A DNA stretch of 7,263 nt from Solirubrobacteraceae bacterium (GTDB lineage Bacteria; Actinomycetota; Thermoleophilia; Solirubrobacterales; Solirubrobacteraceae): contig JAICUS010000305.1 of assembly GCA_025935735.1 (NCBI GenBank), forward strand, positions 1-7,263, given 5' to 3'. A program made the translations under genes and the position numbers. The notes beneath the pieces were generated by a model that ran no database searches, was not told where the DNA came from, and saw only the letters and a program-made list of their open reading frames with translations. This document shows, in pieces, positions 1-5,666 of this stretch (the first letter of the stretch is position 1; each line of letters opens with the position of its first letter).

Positions 1-455
1 GCGAAGGCCTTGTTGGCCTGCGCCATGCGGAAGATGTCGTCCTTGCGCTTGTAGGCGCCGCCCTGCTGGGACTGGGCGTCCATCAGCTCGTTGGCCAGCC
101 GCTGGGCCATCGACTTCTCGCGGCGGTTGCGGGCGAACTCGACCAGCCAGCGGACCGCGAGCGTGCGGGCGCGGCGCGCGGGCACCTCGACCGGCACCTG
201 GTAGGTCGCGCCGCCGACGCGGCGGGAGCGGACCTCGAGCACCGGCGTCAGCGACTTGATCGAGGCCTCCAGGGCCTCGACGGGGTCCTTGCCGGTGCGC
301 TCCGAGAGGATCGCCAGCGCGTCGTAGACGATGTGCTCGGCGGTCGACTTCTTGCCGTCCAGCATCACCTTGTTGATGACCTGCTGGACGAGCTTGGAGC
401 GGTGGACGGGGTCCGGGTCGATCGTCCGGATCGTGGCGGCGGCGCGGCGCGGCAT
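1..455 (-). CDS. rpsG: 30S ribosomal protein S7 (3' end cut by window)
   Basis: S7 is a primary 16S rRNA-binding protein that nucleates assembly of the 30S head and lies near the mRNA exit and E site. The visible 151 codons read as a standard bacterial S7. They include INKVMLDGKKSTAE (27-40), the conserved EVRSRRVGGATYQVPVEV (74-91), ALRWLV-type VRWLVEFA (101-108) and the C-terminal helix ending KRKDDIFRMAQANKAF. Bacterial S7 is usually about 155-156 residues ending in a xHYRW-like tail, so roughly five residues and the stop lie outside the window. The ATG shares its A with the rpsL stop (TAATG, 1-nt overlap), which fixes the start and implies translational coupling. A weak AAGG lies about 7 nt upstream, inside rpsL. 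Order rpsL-rpsG is that of the str operon; fusA would be expected next. Identity is very secure. Confidence 0.98.
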   Translation of the reverse strand, partial: MPRRAAATIRTIDPDPVHRSKLVQQVINKVMLDGKKSTAEHIVYDALAILSERTGKDPVEALEASIKSLTPVLEVRSRRVGGATYQVPVEVPARRARTLAVRWLVEFARNRREKSMAQRLANELMDAQSQQGGAYKRKDDIFRMAQANKAF

Positions 456-850
456 TACTTGGCCTTGACCCCGTACTGCGAGCGCGCCTTCTTGCGGTCC
501 GACACGCCGGCGGCGTCCAGCGTGCCGCGCACGACCTTGTAGCGCACGCCCGGGAGATCCTTGACGCGGCCGCCGCGCACGAGCACCACGGAGTGCTCCT
601 GCAGGTTGTGGCCCTCGCCCGGGATGTAGACCGTGACCTCCATCTGGTTGGTCAGCCGCACGCGGGCCACCTTGCGCAGAGCCGAGTTCGGCTTCTTGGG
701 CGTGGTGGTGTAGACGCGCGTGCACACCCCGCGACGCTGCGGCGCGGCCACCTTCTTCTTGCGGCCCTTGCCGGACTTCAAGCCTGGGGTGGCGAGCTTC
801 TTCGTCTTCGGGTTGCGGCCCTTGCGGACCAGCTGGGACGTCGTCGGCAT
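455..850 (-). CDS. rpsL: 30S ribosomal protein S12
   Basis: S12 is the decoding-centre protein of the 30S subunit and the target-linked site of streptomycin resistance. The 131-residue product starts [11 protein letters not shown] and has the diagnostic blocks [21 protein letters not shown] (cut here to its core [10 protein letters not shown], 51-60), [16 protein letters not shown] (75-90) and [11 protein letters not shown] (94-104). The lysines matching E. coli/M. tuberculosis K43 and K88 are K52 and K97, both unmutated. The RimO target Asp is D98. The numbering offset of nine comes from an insertion at about residues 22-36 ([16 protein letters not shown]), richer in Lys/Arg than the E. coli equivalent. 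The frame is open upstream to about 1063, but homology starts exactly at MPTTSQ, so ATG at 850 is chosen. No convincing Shine-Dalgarno precedes it. The gene overlaps rpsG by 1 nt and follows the MerR gene by 29 nt. Confidence 0.99.
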   Translation of the reverse strand: MPTTSQLVRKGRNPKTKKLATPGLKSGKGRKKKVAAPQRRGVCTRVYTTTPKKPNSALRKVARVRLTNQMEVTVYIPGEGHNLQEHSVVLVRGGRVKDLPGVRYKVVRGTLDAAGVSDRKKARSQYGVKAK

Positions 851-859
851 ACGGCCGCG

Positions 860-865
860 ATGGTA
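860..865 (-). promoter_or_regulatory. candidate -10 element for rpsL-rpsG
   Basis: On the minus strand TACCAT fits the TAnnnT -10 consensus used by actinobacterial housekeeping sigma factors. It ends 9 nt before the rpsL ATG, so transcription would start only about 2-3 nt upstream of, or at, the start codon. This matches the lack of a Shine-Dalgarno and would make the mRNA nearly leaderless. No good TTGACA-like -35 is seen 16-18 nt upstream. A hexamer of this kind can occur by chance, so this is a suggestion only. Confidence 0.25.
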
Positions 866-879
866 GCAGTGCGGCGGTT

Positions 880-1305
880 TCAGACCCGCTCGCCGAGCTC
901 GCGCAGCAGGTGGGTCTGCTTCTGGCGGCGCTCGTTGAGCTCGGCCTCGAAGCTCTCCAGGTCGGCCCGGCGGCGCCGCACCAGCTCCAGCAGCGCGTCG
1001 ACGTGCGCCGTGCCCTCGGTCAGGATCCGCCGCCGCTCGGCCGGCGCGTCGGTCTCGTGCCACTCGCGCCGGCGCTGCGCCCGCGCGTCCTCGCCGTGCA
1101 TCACGGCCTTGAGCTCCTCGAGCGTGAGCCCGAGCATGTGCTTGAGGCGCAGCAGCTCGCGCAGGCGCTCGACGTCAGCCTCGGTGTACTCGCGGTGCTC
1201 GCCCGCCGAGCGCTCGCCCGACGCGGCCAGCAGCCCGATCTCCTCGTAGTAGCGGACGGTCCGGGGCGTCGTGCCGGTCTCGCGCGCCAGCTCGCCGATC
1301 CGCAT
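880..1305 (-). CDS. MerR-family transcriptional regulator
   Basis: A 141-residue regulator of the MerR family: dimeric activators/repressors that bind dyads lying in overlong promoter spacers. The N-terminal winged HTH is clear (residues 1-70): [26 protein letters not shown], then the wing with [16 protein letters not shown] helical C-terminal part (about 75-141, ending in an Arg/Glu-rich run [17 protein letters not shown]) fits the antiparallel dimerisation coiled coil. There is no cysteine at all, so the metal-binding and SoxR iron-sulphur subgroups are ruled out, and no large ligand-binding domain follows. The start overlaps the exporter stop (TGATG) and is preceded by GAAGGG with a 6-nt spacer. 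The pairing suggests it controls the exporter gene, probably through the dyad at 2777-2798, and so itself. The inducer cannot be inferred. Confidence 0.93.
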   Translation of the reverse strand: MRIGELARETGTTPRTVRYYEEIGLLAASGERSAGEHREYTEADVERLRELLRLKHMLGLTLEELKAVMHGEDARAQRRREWHETDAPAERRRILTEGTAHVDALLELVRRRRADLESFEAELNERRQKQTHLLRELGERV

Positions 1306-2771
1306 CAGTCGCCCTTCGGCCGCAAGAGCGAGACGCCCGCGCCGACCACCGACGTCGCCGCGAGCACCCACAGCGCCGTGTGCATGTTGGCCACGAACGG
1401 GCCCAGCGCGGCGTCCGAGAGCCCGCTGGAGACGCCGGAGAAGATCTTGAACAGCGTTGTCTTGTCCACCGACGAGGTGACGATGGCCAGCACGAAGGCG
1501 ATCGAGATCACCGCGCCGGTGTTCTGGAGCATCGTCCGCGCGCCGGCGGCGATCCCGCGCCGGAACGTCGGCACCGTGCCCATCATCGCCGCGGTGTTCG
1601 GGCTGTTGAACATGCCCGAGGCCACGCCGGTGACGAACAGCCAGAGGGCCGACCAGAAGTACGCCGTGTGGACGCCGAGCGTGGTCATGCCGGCCAGCGA
1701 GAACGCGCCGAAGAGCATCCCCCACGCGGCGAGCGCGCGCGAGCCGCGGCGGTCGGCCCAGATGCCGGCCAGCGGCGACGCGATGAGCATGCCGATGGCC
1801 ATCGGGGAGAGCTCGATGCCCGCGGTGATCGGGTCCTGGCCCTTGACGCCCTGGAAGTAGAAGACGAACAGGAACAGCAGCGCGAAGCGCGACAGGCCGT
1901 TGATGAACGCCGCGGCGGTGGCGGCCGAGAAGAGCCGGTTGCGGAAGAGCGTGAGGTCGAGCATCGGCGCGCGGTGGTGGCGCTCGATGACCACGAAGAT
2001 CGGCAGCAGCACGACGCCGACGGCGATGCCGGCGAGCGTCAGCGTGTCGGTCCAGCCGCTCAGGCCGGCCCGCGACAGGCCGTACACCAGCGCGGTCAGG
2101 CCGATCACGAACGTGGTCACGCCGGGGACGTCGAAACCGCGGATGTGGTCGGGCCTGGCCAGCTCGCGCAGGATCATCGCGGCCCACAGGGAGCCGACGA
2201 GCGTGAACGGGACGTTGAACCAGAACACCCAGGGCCAGGAGATGGCGACCAGCGCGCCGCCCAGCACCGGCCCGATCACGAGCCCGACGGCGGCCACCAT
2301 CGTGTTCGTCCCCATGGCGAGCCCGAGCTGCTCCTTCGGGAACGCGTCCGTGACGATCGCGCCCGCGTTGGCGAACAGGAACGCACCGCCGATGCCCTGG
2401 ACGATGCGCCAGAGGATCAGCTCGGTGCCGTTGGCCGAGAACCCGGCGCCGAGCGAGGCCAGCCCGAACAGCACGAACCCGAGCACGTACGCCTGCTTGC
2501 GGCCGAACAGGTCCGACAGCCGGCCGGCGAACAGCACCAGCACGGTCGAGGAGATCATGTACGCGAGGATCACCCAGACCAGCGAGAGGATGCTCGTCTG
2601 CAGCGCGTCCTCCAGGTCGGGCAGCGCGATGATCAGCGTGCCCGAGTTGATCGTGGCCAGCAGCATGCCCAGGCTGGTGCAGGACAGCGCCCACCATTTG
2701 TAGTGCTCGTGCTCCGCGTCCACGCCCGGGCGGCGGCGGGGCCGGGCGACGGCTTCTTGTTCGATCGCCAT
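1305..2771 (-). CDS. MFS drug-type exporter, DHA2 (EmrB/QacA-like)
   Basis: A 488-residue inner-membrane protein of the major facilitator superfamily. Its length and hydrophobic pattern fit the 14-TM drug:H+ antiporter-2 group. Visible hallmarks are a cytoplasmic basic N-terminus; TM1 with NSGTLIIALPDLE (42-54) where many relatives have LDxTIVNVALP; motif A GRLSDLFGRKQAYVLG (83-98); WRIVQGIGGAF (121-131); the antiporter motif C VGLVIGPVLGGAL (162-174); and SWPWVFWFNVP (178-188). It probably exports a hydrophobic or cationic compound using proton-motive force; the substrate cannot be read from sequence. The frame stays open to 3041, but MAIEQ is chosen because it directly precedes the basic N-tail, has AGGA 9 nt upstream, and the codons before it run through repeat and operator-like DNA. 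The absent TM1 Asp suggests a subfamily different from classical QacA. It is translationally coupled to the MerR gene. Confidence 0.93.
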   Translation of the reverse strand: MAIEQEAVARPRRRPGVDAEHEHYKWWALSCTSLGMLLATINSGTLIIALPDLEDALQTSILSLVWVILAYMISSTVLVLFAGRLSDLFGRKQAYVLGFVLFGLASLGAGFSANGTELILWRIVQGIGGAFLFANAGAIVTDAFPKEQLGLAMGTNTMVAAVGLVIGPVLGGALVAISWPWVFWFNVPFTLVGSLWAAMILRELARPDHIRGFDVPGVTTFVIGLTALVYGLSRAGLSGWTDTLTLAGIAVGVVLLPIFVVIERHHRAPMLDLTLFRNRLFSAATAAAFINGLSRFALLFLFVFYFQGVKGQDPITAGIELSPMAIGMLIASPLAGIWADRRGSRALAAWGMLFGAFSLAGMTTLGVHTAYFWSALWLFVTGVASGMFNSPNTAAMMGTVPTFRRGIAAGARTMLQNTGAVISIAFVLAIVTSSVDKTTLFKIFSGVSSGLSDAALGPFVANMHTALWVLAATSVVGAGVSLLRPKGD

Positions 2772-2776
2772 TGAAA

Positions 2777-2798
2777 CTGATCCTAACGTAAGCGTCAG
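2777..2798 (-). promoter_or_regulatory. candidate MerR-type operator/promoter of the exporter gene
   Basis: An imperfect 22-bp dyad lies 5 nt upstream of the exporter ATG. Its half-sites are CTGACGCTTAC and CTGATCCTAAC, identical at 8 of 11 positions. A -35-like TTGAAG (2799-2804) abuts it, and the next hexamer at a 19-bp spacer is CAGTTT, a poor -10. A dyad inside a 19-20 bp spacer is the classic MerR arrangement, and the MerR gene is in the same unit. The weak -10 and the overlap with the AGGA ribosome-binding site are arguments against it, or for a repressor-like roadblock instead. This is inferred from symmetry and context only. Confidence 0.4.
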
Positions 2799-2815
2799 CT
2801 TCAAGCGGCGTGGCG

Positions 2816-2844
2816 GCGCCGGCGAACTGCTTGCTGGGTAGGGA
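2816..2844 (+). repeat. inverted repeat, left arm (29 bp)
   Basis: The arm reads GCGCCGGCGAAC, then T, then GCTTGCTGGGTAGGGA on the plus strand. Its reverse complement recurs at 3028-3056 with a single mismatch (28/29). Beyond the arm the two flanks still match at about half of the next 32 positions without gaps, which hints at a longer, decayed repeat. The arm ends 44 nt before the exporter start codon. Confidence 0.9.
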
Positions 2845-2899
2845 GTGAGGGTTCGGCCGCCGTGCGTAGATGATCGTTCCGCGGCGCCCGCGGCGCGGC

Positions 2900-2938
2900 G
2901 GGGCTCCTTTGTCTCGCCATTGGCGACTAACGAGCCCC
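2900..2938 (-). other. nested hairpin inside the inverted repeat
   Basis: The outer stem pairs GGGGCTC (2900-2906) with GAGCCCC (2932-2938), 7 bp. The inner stem pairs TCGCC (2914-2918) with GGCGA (2922-2926) around a 3-nt loop. The two stems are separated by an asymmetric 7 x 5 nt internal loop. Read as RNA of the minus strand, it would sit about 130 nt upstream of the exporter start, in its possible 5' leader. The nested arrangement is more than a simple GC-rich coincidence, but I recognise no known riboswitch class. It could also be a protein-binding site or part of the repeat element. Confidence 0.45.
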
Positions 2939-3027
2939 ACGTGTTTCCGGTGTGACACCTTCGCGGTCGATCGTGATCGGTTTGCGCACGACGGCGATCG
3001 GTCATGCGCGGCGGAAGGCTCCCCCGT

Positions 3028-3056
3028 TCCCTACCCAGCAAGCCGTTCGCCGGCGC
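3028..3056 (-). repeat. inverted repeat, right arm (29 bp)
   Basis: This is the partner of the arm at 2816-2844, in opposite orientation, with G instead of T at the one mismatched position. It begins 10 nt after the flavoprotein stop codon. Together the arms enclose 183 bp, 241 bp overall. In a transcript crossing the whole region they could form a long stem. In DNA they could be terminal repeats of a small non-autonomous element, but no clear target-site duplication flanks them. Confidence 0.9.
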
Positions 3057-3066
3057 AACGAGGCGC

Positions 3067-4545
3067 TCAGCTGCGCAGGACGGCCATCGCGGCGTTGTGC
3101 CCCGGGATGCCCGAGACGCCGCCGCCGCGCCGGGCGCCGGCGCCGCAGAGCAGGACGCGCGGGTGGGCGGTCTCCACGCCCCAGGTCCCGACGTCCGCGT
3201 CGTCCTCGGCGAACGGCCAGGCGAGGTCGCGGTGGAAGATGTTGCCGCCGGGCATCGCCAGCTCGGCCTCGAGCTCGACCGGGGTGCGGGCCTCCAGGCA
3301 GGGCTCGCCGTCGGGGGTGCGGTACAGGCAGTCCTCGAGCGGCTCGGCCAGCACGGAGTCCAGCGAGCGCAGGGTGGCCTCGACCGCCCGCTGCTTCGCT
3401 CCCGCGTGGTCGGAGCGGAACAGCCGGGCCGGCATGTGCAGGCCGAAGCAGGTGAGGGTCTGGGCGCCGGAGGCGCGCAGCTCGGGGCCGAGGATCGACG
3501 GGTCGGTGAGCGAGTGGCAGTAGACCTCGCAGGGCGGCAGCGAGGGGATCTCGCCGCGGTCGGCCTCGGCGTACGCGGCCTCCAGCTGCGACGCCGTCTC
3601 GTTGACGTGGAACGTGCCCGCGAACGCCTCGCGGGGGTCGACGCCGGCCTCCCGCAGGCGCGGCAGCCGCGAGAGCAGCAGGTTGAGCTTGAGCTGCGCG
3701 CCCTCGGGCGCGTCGCCCGGGGCCGGCTCGCCGAGCAGCGAGGCGAGCACGTGAGGGGCGACGTTGGCCAGGACGTGCGCCGCGCGCGCCTCGCCGCCCT
3801 CCCAGCGCACGACGCCGGCGGGGTCGATCGCGGTCACCTCCACGCCGCAGCGCAGCTCGGCGCCGGCGTCGCGGGCCAGCGAGGCCAGCGCCGACGTCAC
3901 CGCCCCCATCCCGCCCACCGGCACGTCCCAGTCGCCCGTCCCGTTGCCGGTCACGTGGTAGGCGAAGCAGCGGTTCTGGCGCAGCGACGGCTCGCCGGCG
4001 CGGGCGAACGTGCCGATCAGCGCGTCGGTCAGCACCACGCCGCGCTCGACGTCGTCCTCGAAGACGGCCAGCGCCTCCTCCAGCGGGCGCTCGAAGATCG
4101 CCTCCCACGCCGCGTCGTCGTCGACCCGCGCGCGCAGCTCGTCGCGCGACAGCAGCGGCTCCGTGAACGTCGGGAACACCGCCCGGGCCACCCGCGCGGT
4201 CATCGCGTAGAAGTCCCGCCAGGCCGGCGAGGGCGCCTCGCCGGTGCGCACCAGCAGCCCGCCCGGCCCGTCCGGCCGCGGCGTGTAGGACGACACGCCG
4301 CGCCGGCGCAGCTCGACGTCCAGCCCGAGATCCGCCGCCACCGCCCGCGGCAGCAGGGACACGAGGTACGAGTAGCGCGACAGCCGCGCGTCCACGCCCG
4401 GCCACGGCCGCTCGGACACCGCGGCGCCGCCCACCTGGTCGCGCCGCTCCAGCACCAGCACGGAGCGCCCGGCGCGCGCGAGGTAGGCGGCGGCCACCAG
4501 CCCGTTGTGGCCGCCGCCGACGATGACGGCGTCGTAGTCGCTCAA
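3067..4545 (-). CDS. FAD-dependent oxidoreductase, phytoene desaturase/COG1233-like
   Basis: A 492-residue flavoprotein. The N-terminal Rossmann dinucleotide fold is clear: DAVIVGGGHNGLVAAAYLA (5-23) followed by E33 at the end of the second strand, where FAD ribose binds. A second FAD-contact segment is GGMGAVTSALASLARDAGAEL (211-231, core GGMGAVTSALA). The C-terminal signature LLCGAGARRGGGVSGIPGHN (465-484) closes the FAD site as in CrtI and PYROXD2-type proteins. Carotenoid desaturases usually have HPGGG where this has RRGGG, so carotenoid chemistry should not be assumed. No signal peptide is seen. The start is TTG at 4545, overlapping the ald stop as TTGA (4 nt); homology begins at once ([11 protein letters not shown]), which supports this rare start codon. 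As third gene of the regulator-ald unit it may act on an amine or amino-acid-related substrate, but this is conjecture. Confidence 0.9.
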   Translation of the reverse strand: MSDYDAVIVGGGHNGLVAAAYLARAGRSVLVLERRDQVGGAAVSERPWPGVDARLSRYSYLVSLLPRAVAADLGLDVELRRRGVSSYTPRPDGPGGLLVRTGEAPSPAWRDFYAMTARVARAVFPTFTEPLLSRDELRARVDDDAAWEAIFERPLEEALAVFEDDVERGVVLTDALIGTFARAGEPSLRQNRCFAYHVTGNGTGDWDVPVGGMGAVTSALASLARDAGAELRCGVEVTAIDPAGVVRWEGGEARAAHVLANVAPHVLASLLGEPAPGDAPEGAQLKLNLLLSRLPRLREAGVDPREAFAGTFHVNETASQLEAAYAEADRGEIPSLPPCEVYCHSLTDPSILGPELRASGAQTLTCFGLHMPARLFRSDHAGAKQRAVEATLRSLDSVLAEPLEDCLYRTPDGEPCLEARTPVELEAELAMPGGNIFHRDLAWPFAEDDADVGTWGVETAHPRVLLCGAGARRGGGVSGIPGHNAAMAVLRS

Positions 4546-5666
4546 ACCGCGGCGCCCAGCGCCTCGAACAGCTCCGTGTACGGCTGCCCGGTCGCCTCGG
4601 CCACCGGCTGGTAGGTGACCTTGCCGTCGACGACGTTCACGCCCTTGGCCAGCCCCGGGTTCTCCCGCGCCGCGCCGGCCACGCCGGCATCGGCCACGTG
4701 GAGGATGTAGGGCAGCGTCGCGTTGGTCAGCGCGCGCGTGGACGTGACCGGAACCGCGCCCGGCATGTTGGCCACGCAGTAGTGGGTGATGCCGTCGACT
4801 TCGTAAGTGGGGTCGGTGTGCGTGGTCGGCCGCGAGGTCTCGAAGCAGCCGCCCTGGTCGATCGAGACGTCCACCAGCACCGCGTTGCGCTTCATCAGCT
4901 TCAGCTGCTCGCGGCGGATGACGTACGGCGCCTTCGCGCCGTGGACGAGCACCGCGCCGATCACGAGGTCGACCTCGGGCAGCCGCTGCTCGATGTCCAG
5001 CGTCGACGCGTAGCACGTGTCCGCCCGGCCGTTGAACGCGATGTCCAGCTCGCGCAGCCGGTCGATGCTGCGGTCGTAGACGTAGACCGTGGCCTCCATC
5101 CCGAGCGCGATGAACGCCGCGTTCATGCCCACCACGCCGCCGCCGATGATCATCACCTTGGCCGCGGCCACGCCCGGCACGCCGCCGAGCAGGATCCCCC
5201 GCCCGCCGAGCGGCTTCTCCAGCATGAACGCGCCCGCCTGCGTGGCGATCTTGCCCGCCACCTCGCTCATCGGCGCCAGCAGCGGCAGCCGTCCGCGGGT
5301 GTCCTCGACGGTCTCGTAGGCCACGCAGGTCGCGCCGGACTCGACCAGCCCGCGGGTCAGCTCGGCGTCGGGCGCCAGGTGCAGGTAGGTGAACAGCGTG
5401 TGCCGCGGCTCGAGCATGGAGACCTCGGCCGGCTGCGGCTCCTTGACCTTGACCACCATCTCCGACTCGGCGAACACGGCCTGCGCGTCGGGGACGATGC
5501 GGGCGCCCTGCGAGGTGTACTCCTCGTCGCCGATCGCCGAGCCCTCGCCGGCGCCGGCCTGCACCACGATCTCGTGCCCGTGCTCGACCAGCTCGCGCAC
5601 CCCCGCGGGCGTCAGGGCCACGCGGTACTCGTCCGTCTTTATCTCGGTGGGGACGCCGACCTTCAT
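4542..5666 (-). CDS. ald: alanine dehydrogenase
   Basis: Catalyses reversible NAD+-dependent oxidative deamination of L-alanine to pyruvate and ammonium in the cytoplasm; the enzyme lets cells use alanine or recycle NADH under low oxygen. The 374-residue product has the usual length and aligns residue for residue with M. tuberculosis Ald. R15 and K75 bind pyruvate, H96 is the catalytic base, Y117-E118 follow, the NAD motif GGGVVG spans 175-180, D198 prefers NAD over NADP, and D270 and N300 complete the site. Conserved stretches include [32 protein letters not shown] and [15 protein letters not shown]. No key residue is missing, so an active enzyme is expected. The ATG overlaps the PucR-family stop as ATGA and has a good Shine-Dalgarno (AAAGGA, 5671-5676). 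The TGA stop overlaps the TTG start of the flavoprotein gene. Confidence 0.98.
   Translation of the reverse strand: MKVGVPTEIKTDEYRVALTPAGVRELVEHGHEIVVQAGAGEGSAIGDEEYTSQGARIVPDAQAVFAESEMVVKVKEPQPAEVSMLEPRHTLFTYLHLAPDAELTRGLVESGATCVAYETVEDTRGRLPLLAPMSEVAGKIATQAGAFMLEKPLGGRGILLGGVPGVAAAKVMIIGGGVVGMNAAFIALGMEATVYVYDRSIDRLRELDIAFNGRADTCYASTLDIEQRLPEVDLVIGAVLVHGAKAPYVIRREQLKLMKRNAVLVDVSIDQGGCFETSRPTTHTDPTYEVDGITHYCVANMPGAVPVTSTRALTNATLPYILHVADAGVAGAARENPGLAKGVNVVDGKVTYQPVAEATGQPYTELFEALGAAV

Larger units (their letters stand above)
2772..3066. other. structured intergenic region, no gene
   Basis: This 295-nt stretch lies between the stop of the flavoprotein gene and the start of the exporter, both on the minus strand. 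No reading frame in it has coding character: frames crossing it are extensions or antisense shadows of neighbours. It contains two arms of a long inverted repeat, a nested hairpin between them, a small 11-bp palindrome (GGTGTGACACC, 2949-2959) and a MerR-like dyad next to the exporter start. It is locally less GC-skewed than the genes around it. No T-run follows any stem, so a standard intrinsic terminator is not seen. Confidence 0.7.

Noticed and set aside
455..1063. N-terminally extended S12 (202 residues)
   Set aside because: The extension is an off-frame reading of the MerR gene, and S12 begins [11 protein letters not shown] as in all relatives.
1380..2774. Long plus-strand open frame opposite the exporter (464 codons)
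   Set aside because: It is antisense to a clear MFS gene, its translation is a low-complexity run of Arg, Glu, Gly, His and Ala, and high GC removes stop codons in such frames.
880..2958. Apparent fusion protein ending in the MerR regulator
   Set aside because: The part before 1305 is an off-frame reading of the exporter gene; MerR homology starts at MRIGELA with its own Shine-Dalgarno.
2870..2960. Known riboswitch (a GACAAAG segment recalls part of the c-di-GMP-I motif)
   Set aside because: The other conserved parts of that class are absent and the stem arrangement differs; only an unclassified hairpin is supported.
2816..3056. Insertion sequence
   Set aside because: The 183 bp between the arms encode no transposase and no clear target-site duplication flanks them, so only a repeat is annotated.
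3028..3066. Intrinsic terminator after the flavoprotein gene
   Set aside because: No compact stem-loop followed by a T-run is present on the minus strand; termination there, if any, would be Rho-dependent or rely on the long-range repeat.
3004..4614. Long plus-strand open frame opposite the flavoprotein gene (536 codons)
   Set aside because: Same GC-driven shadow pattern; no recognisable domain, and the opposite strand carries a well-defined flavoprotein.
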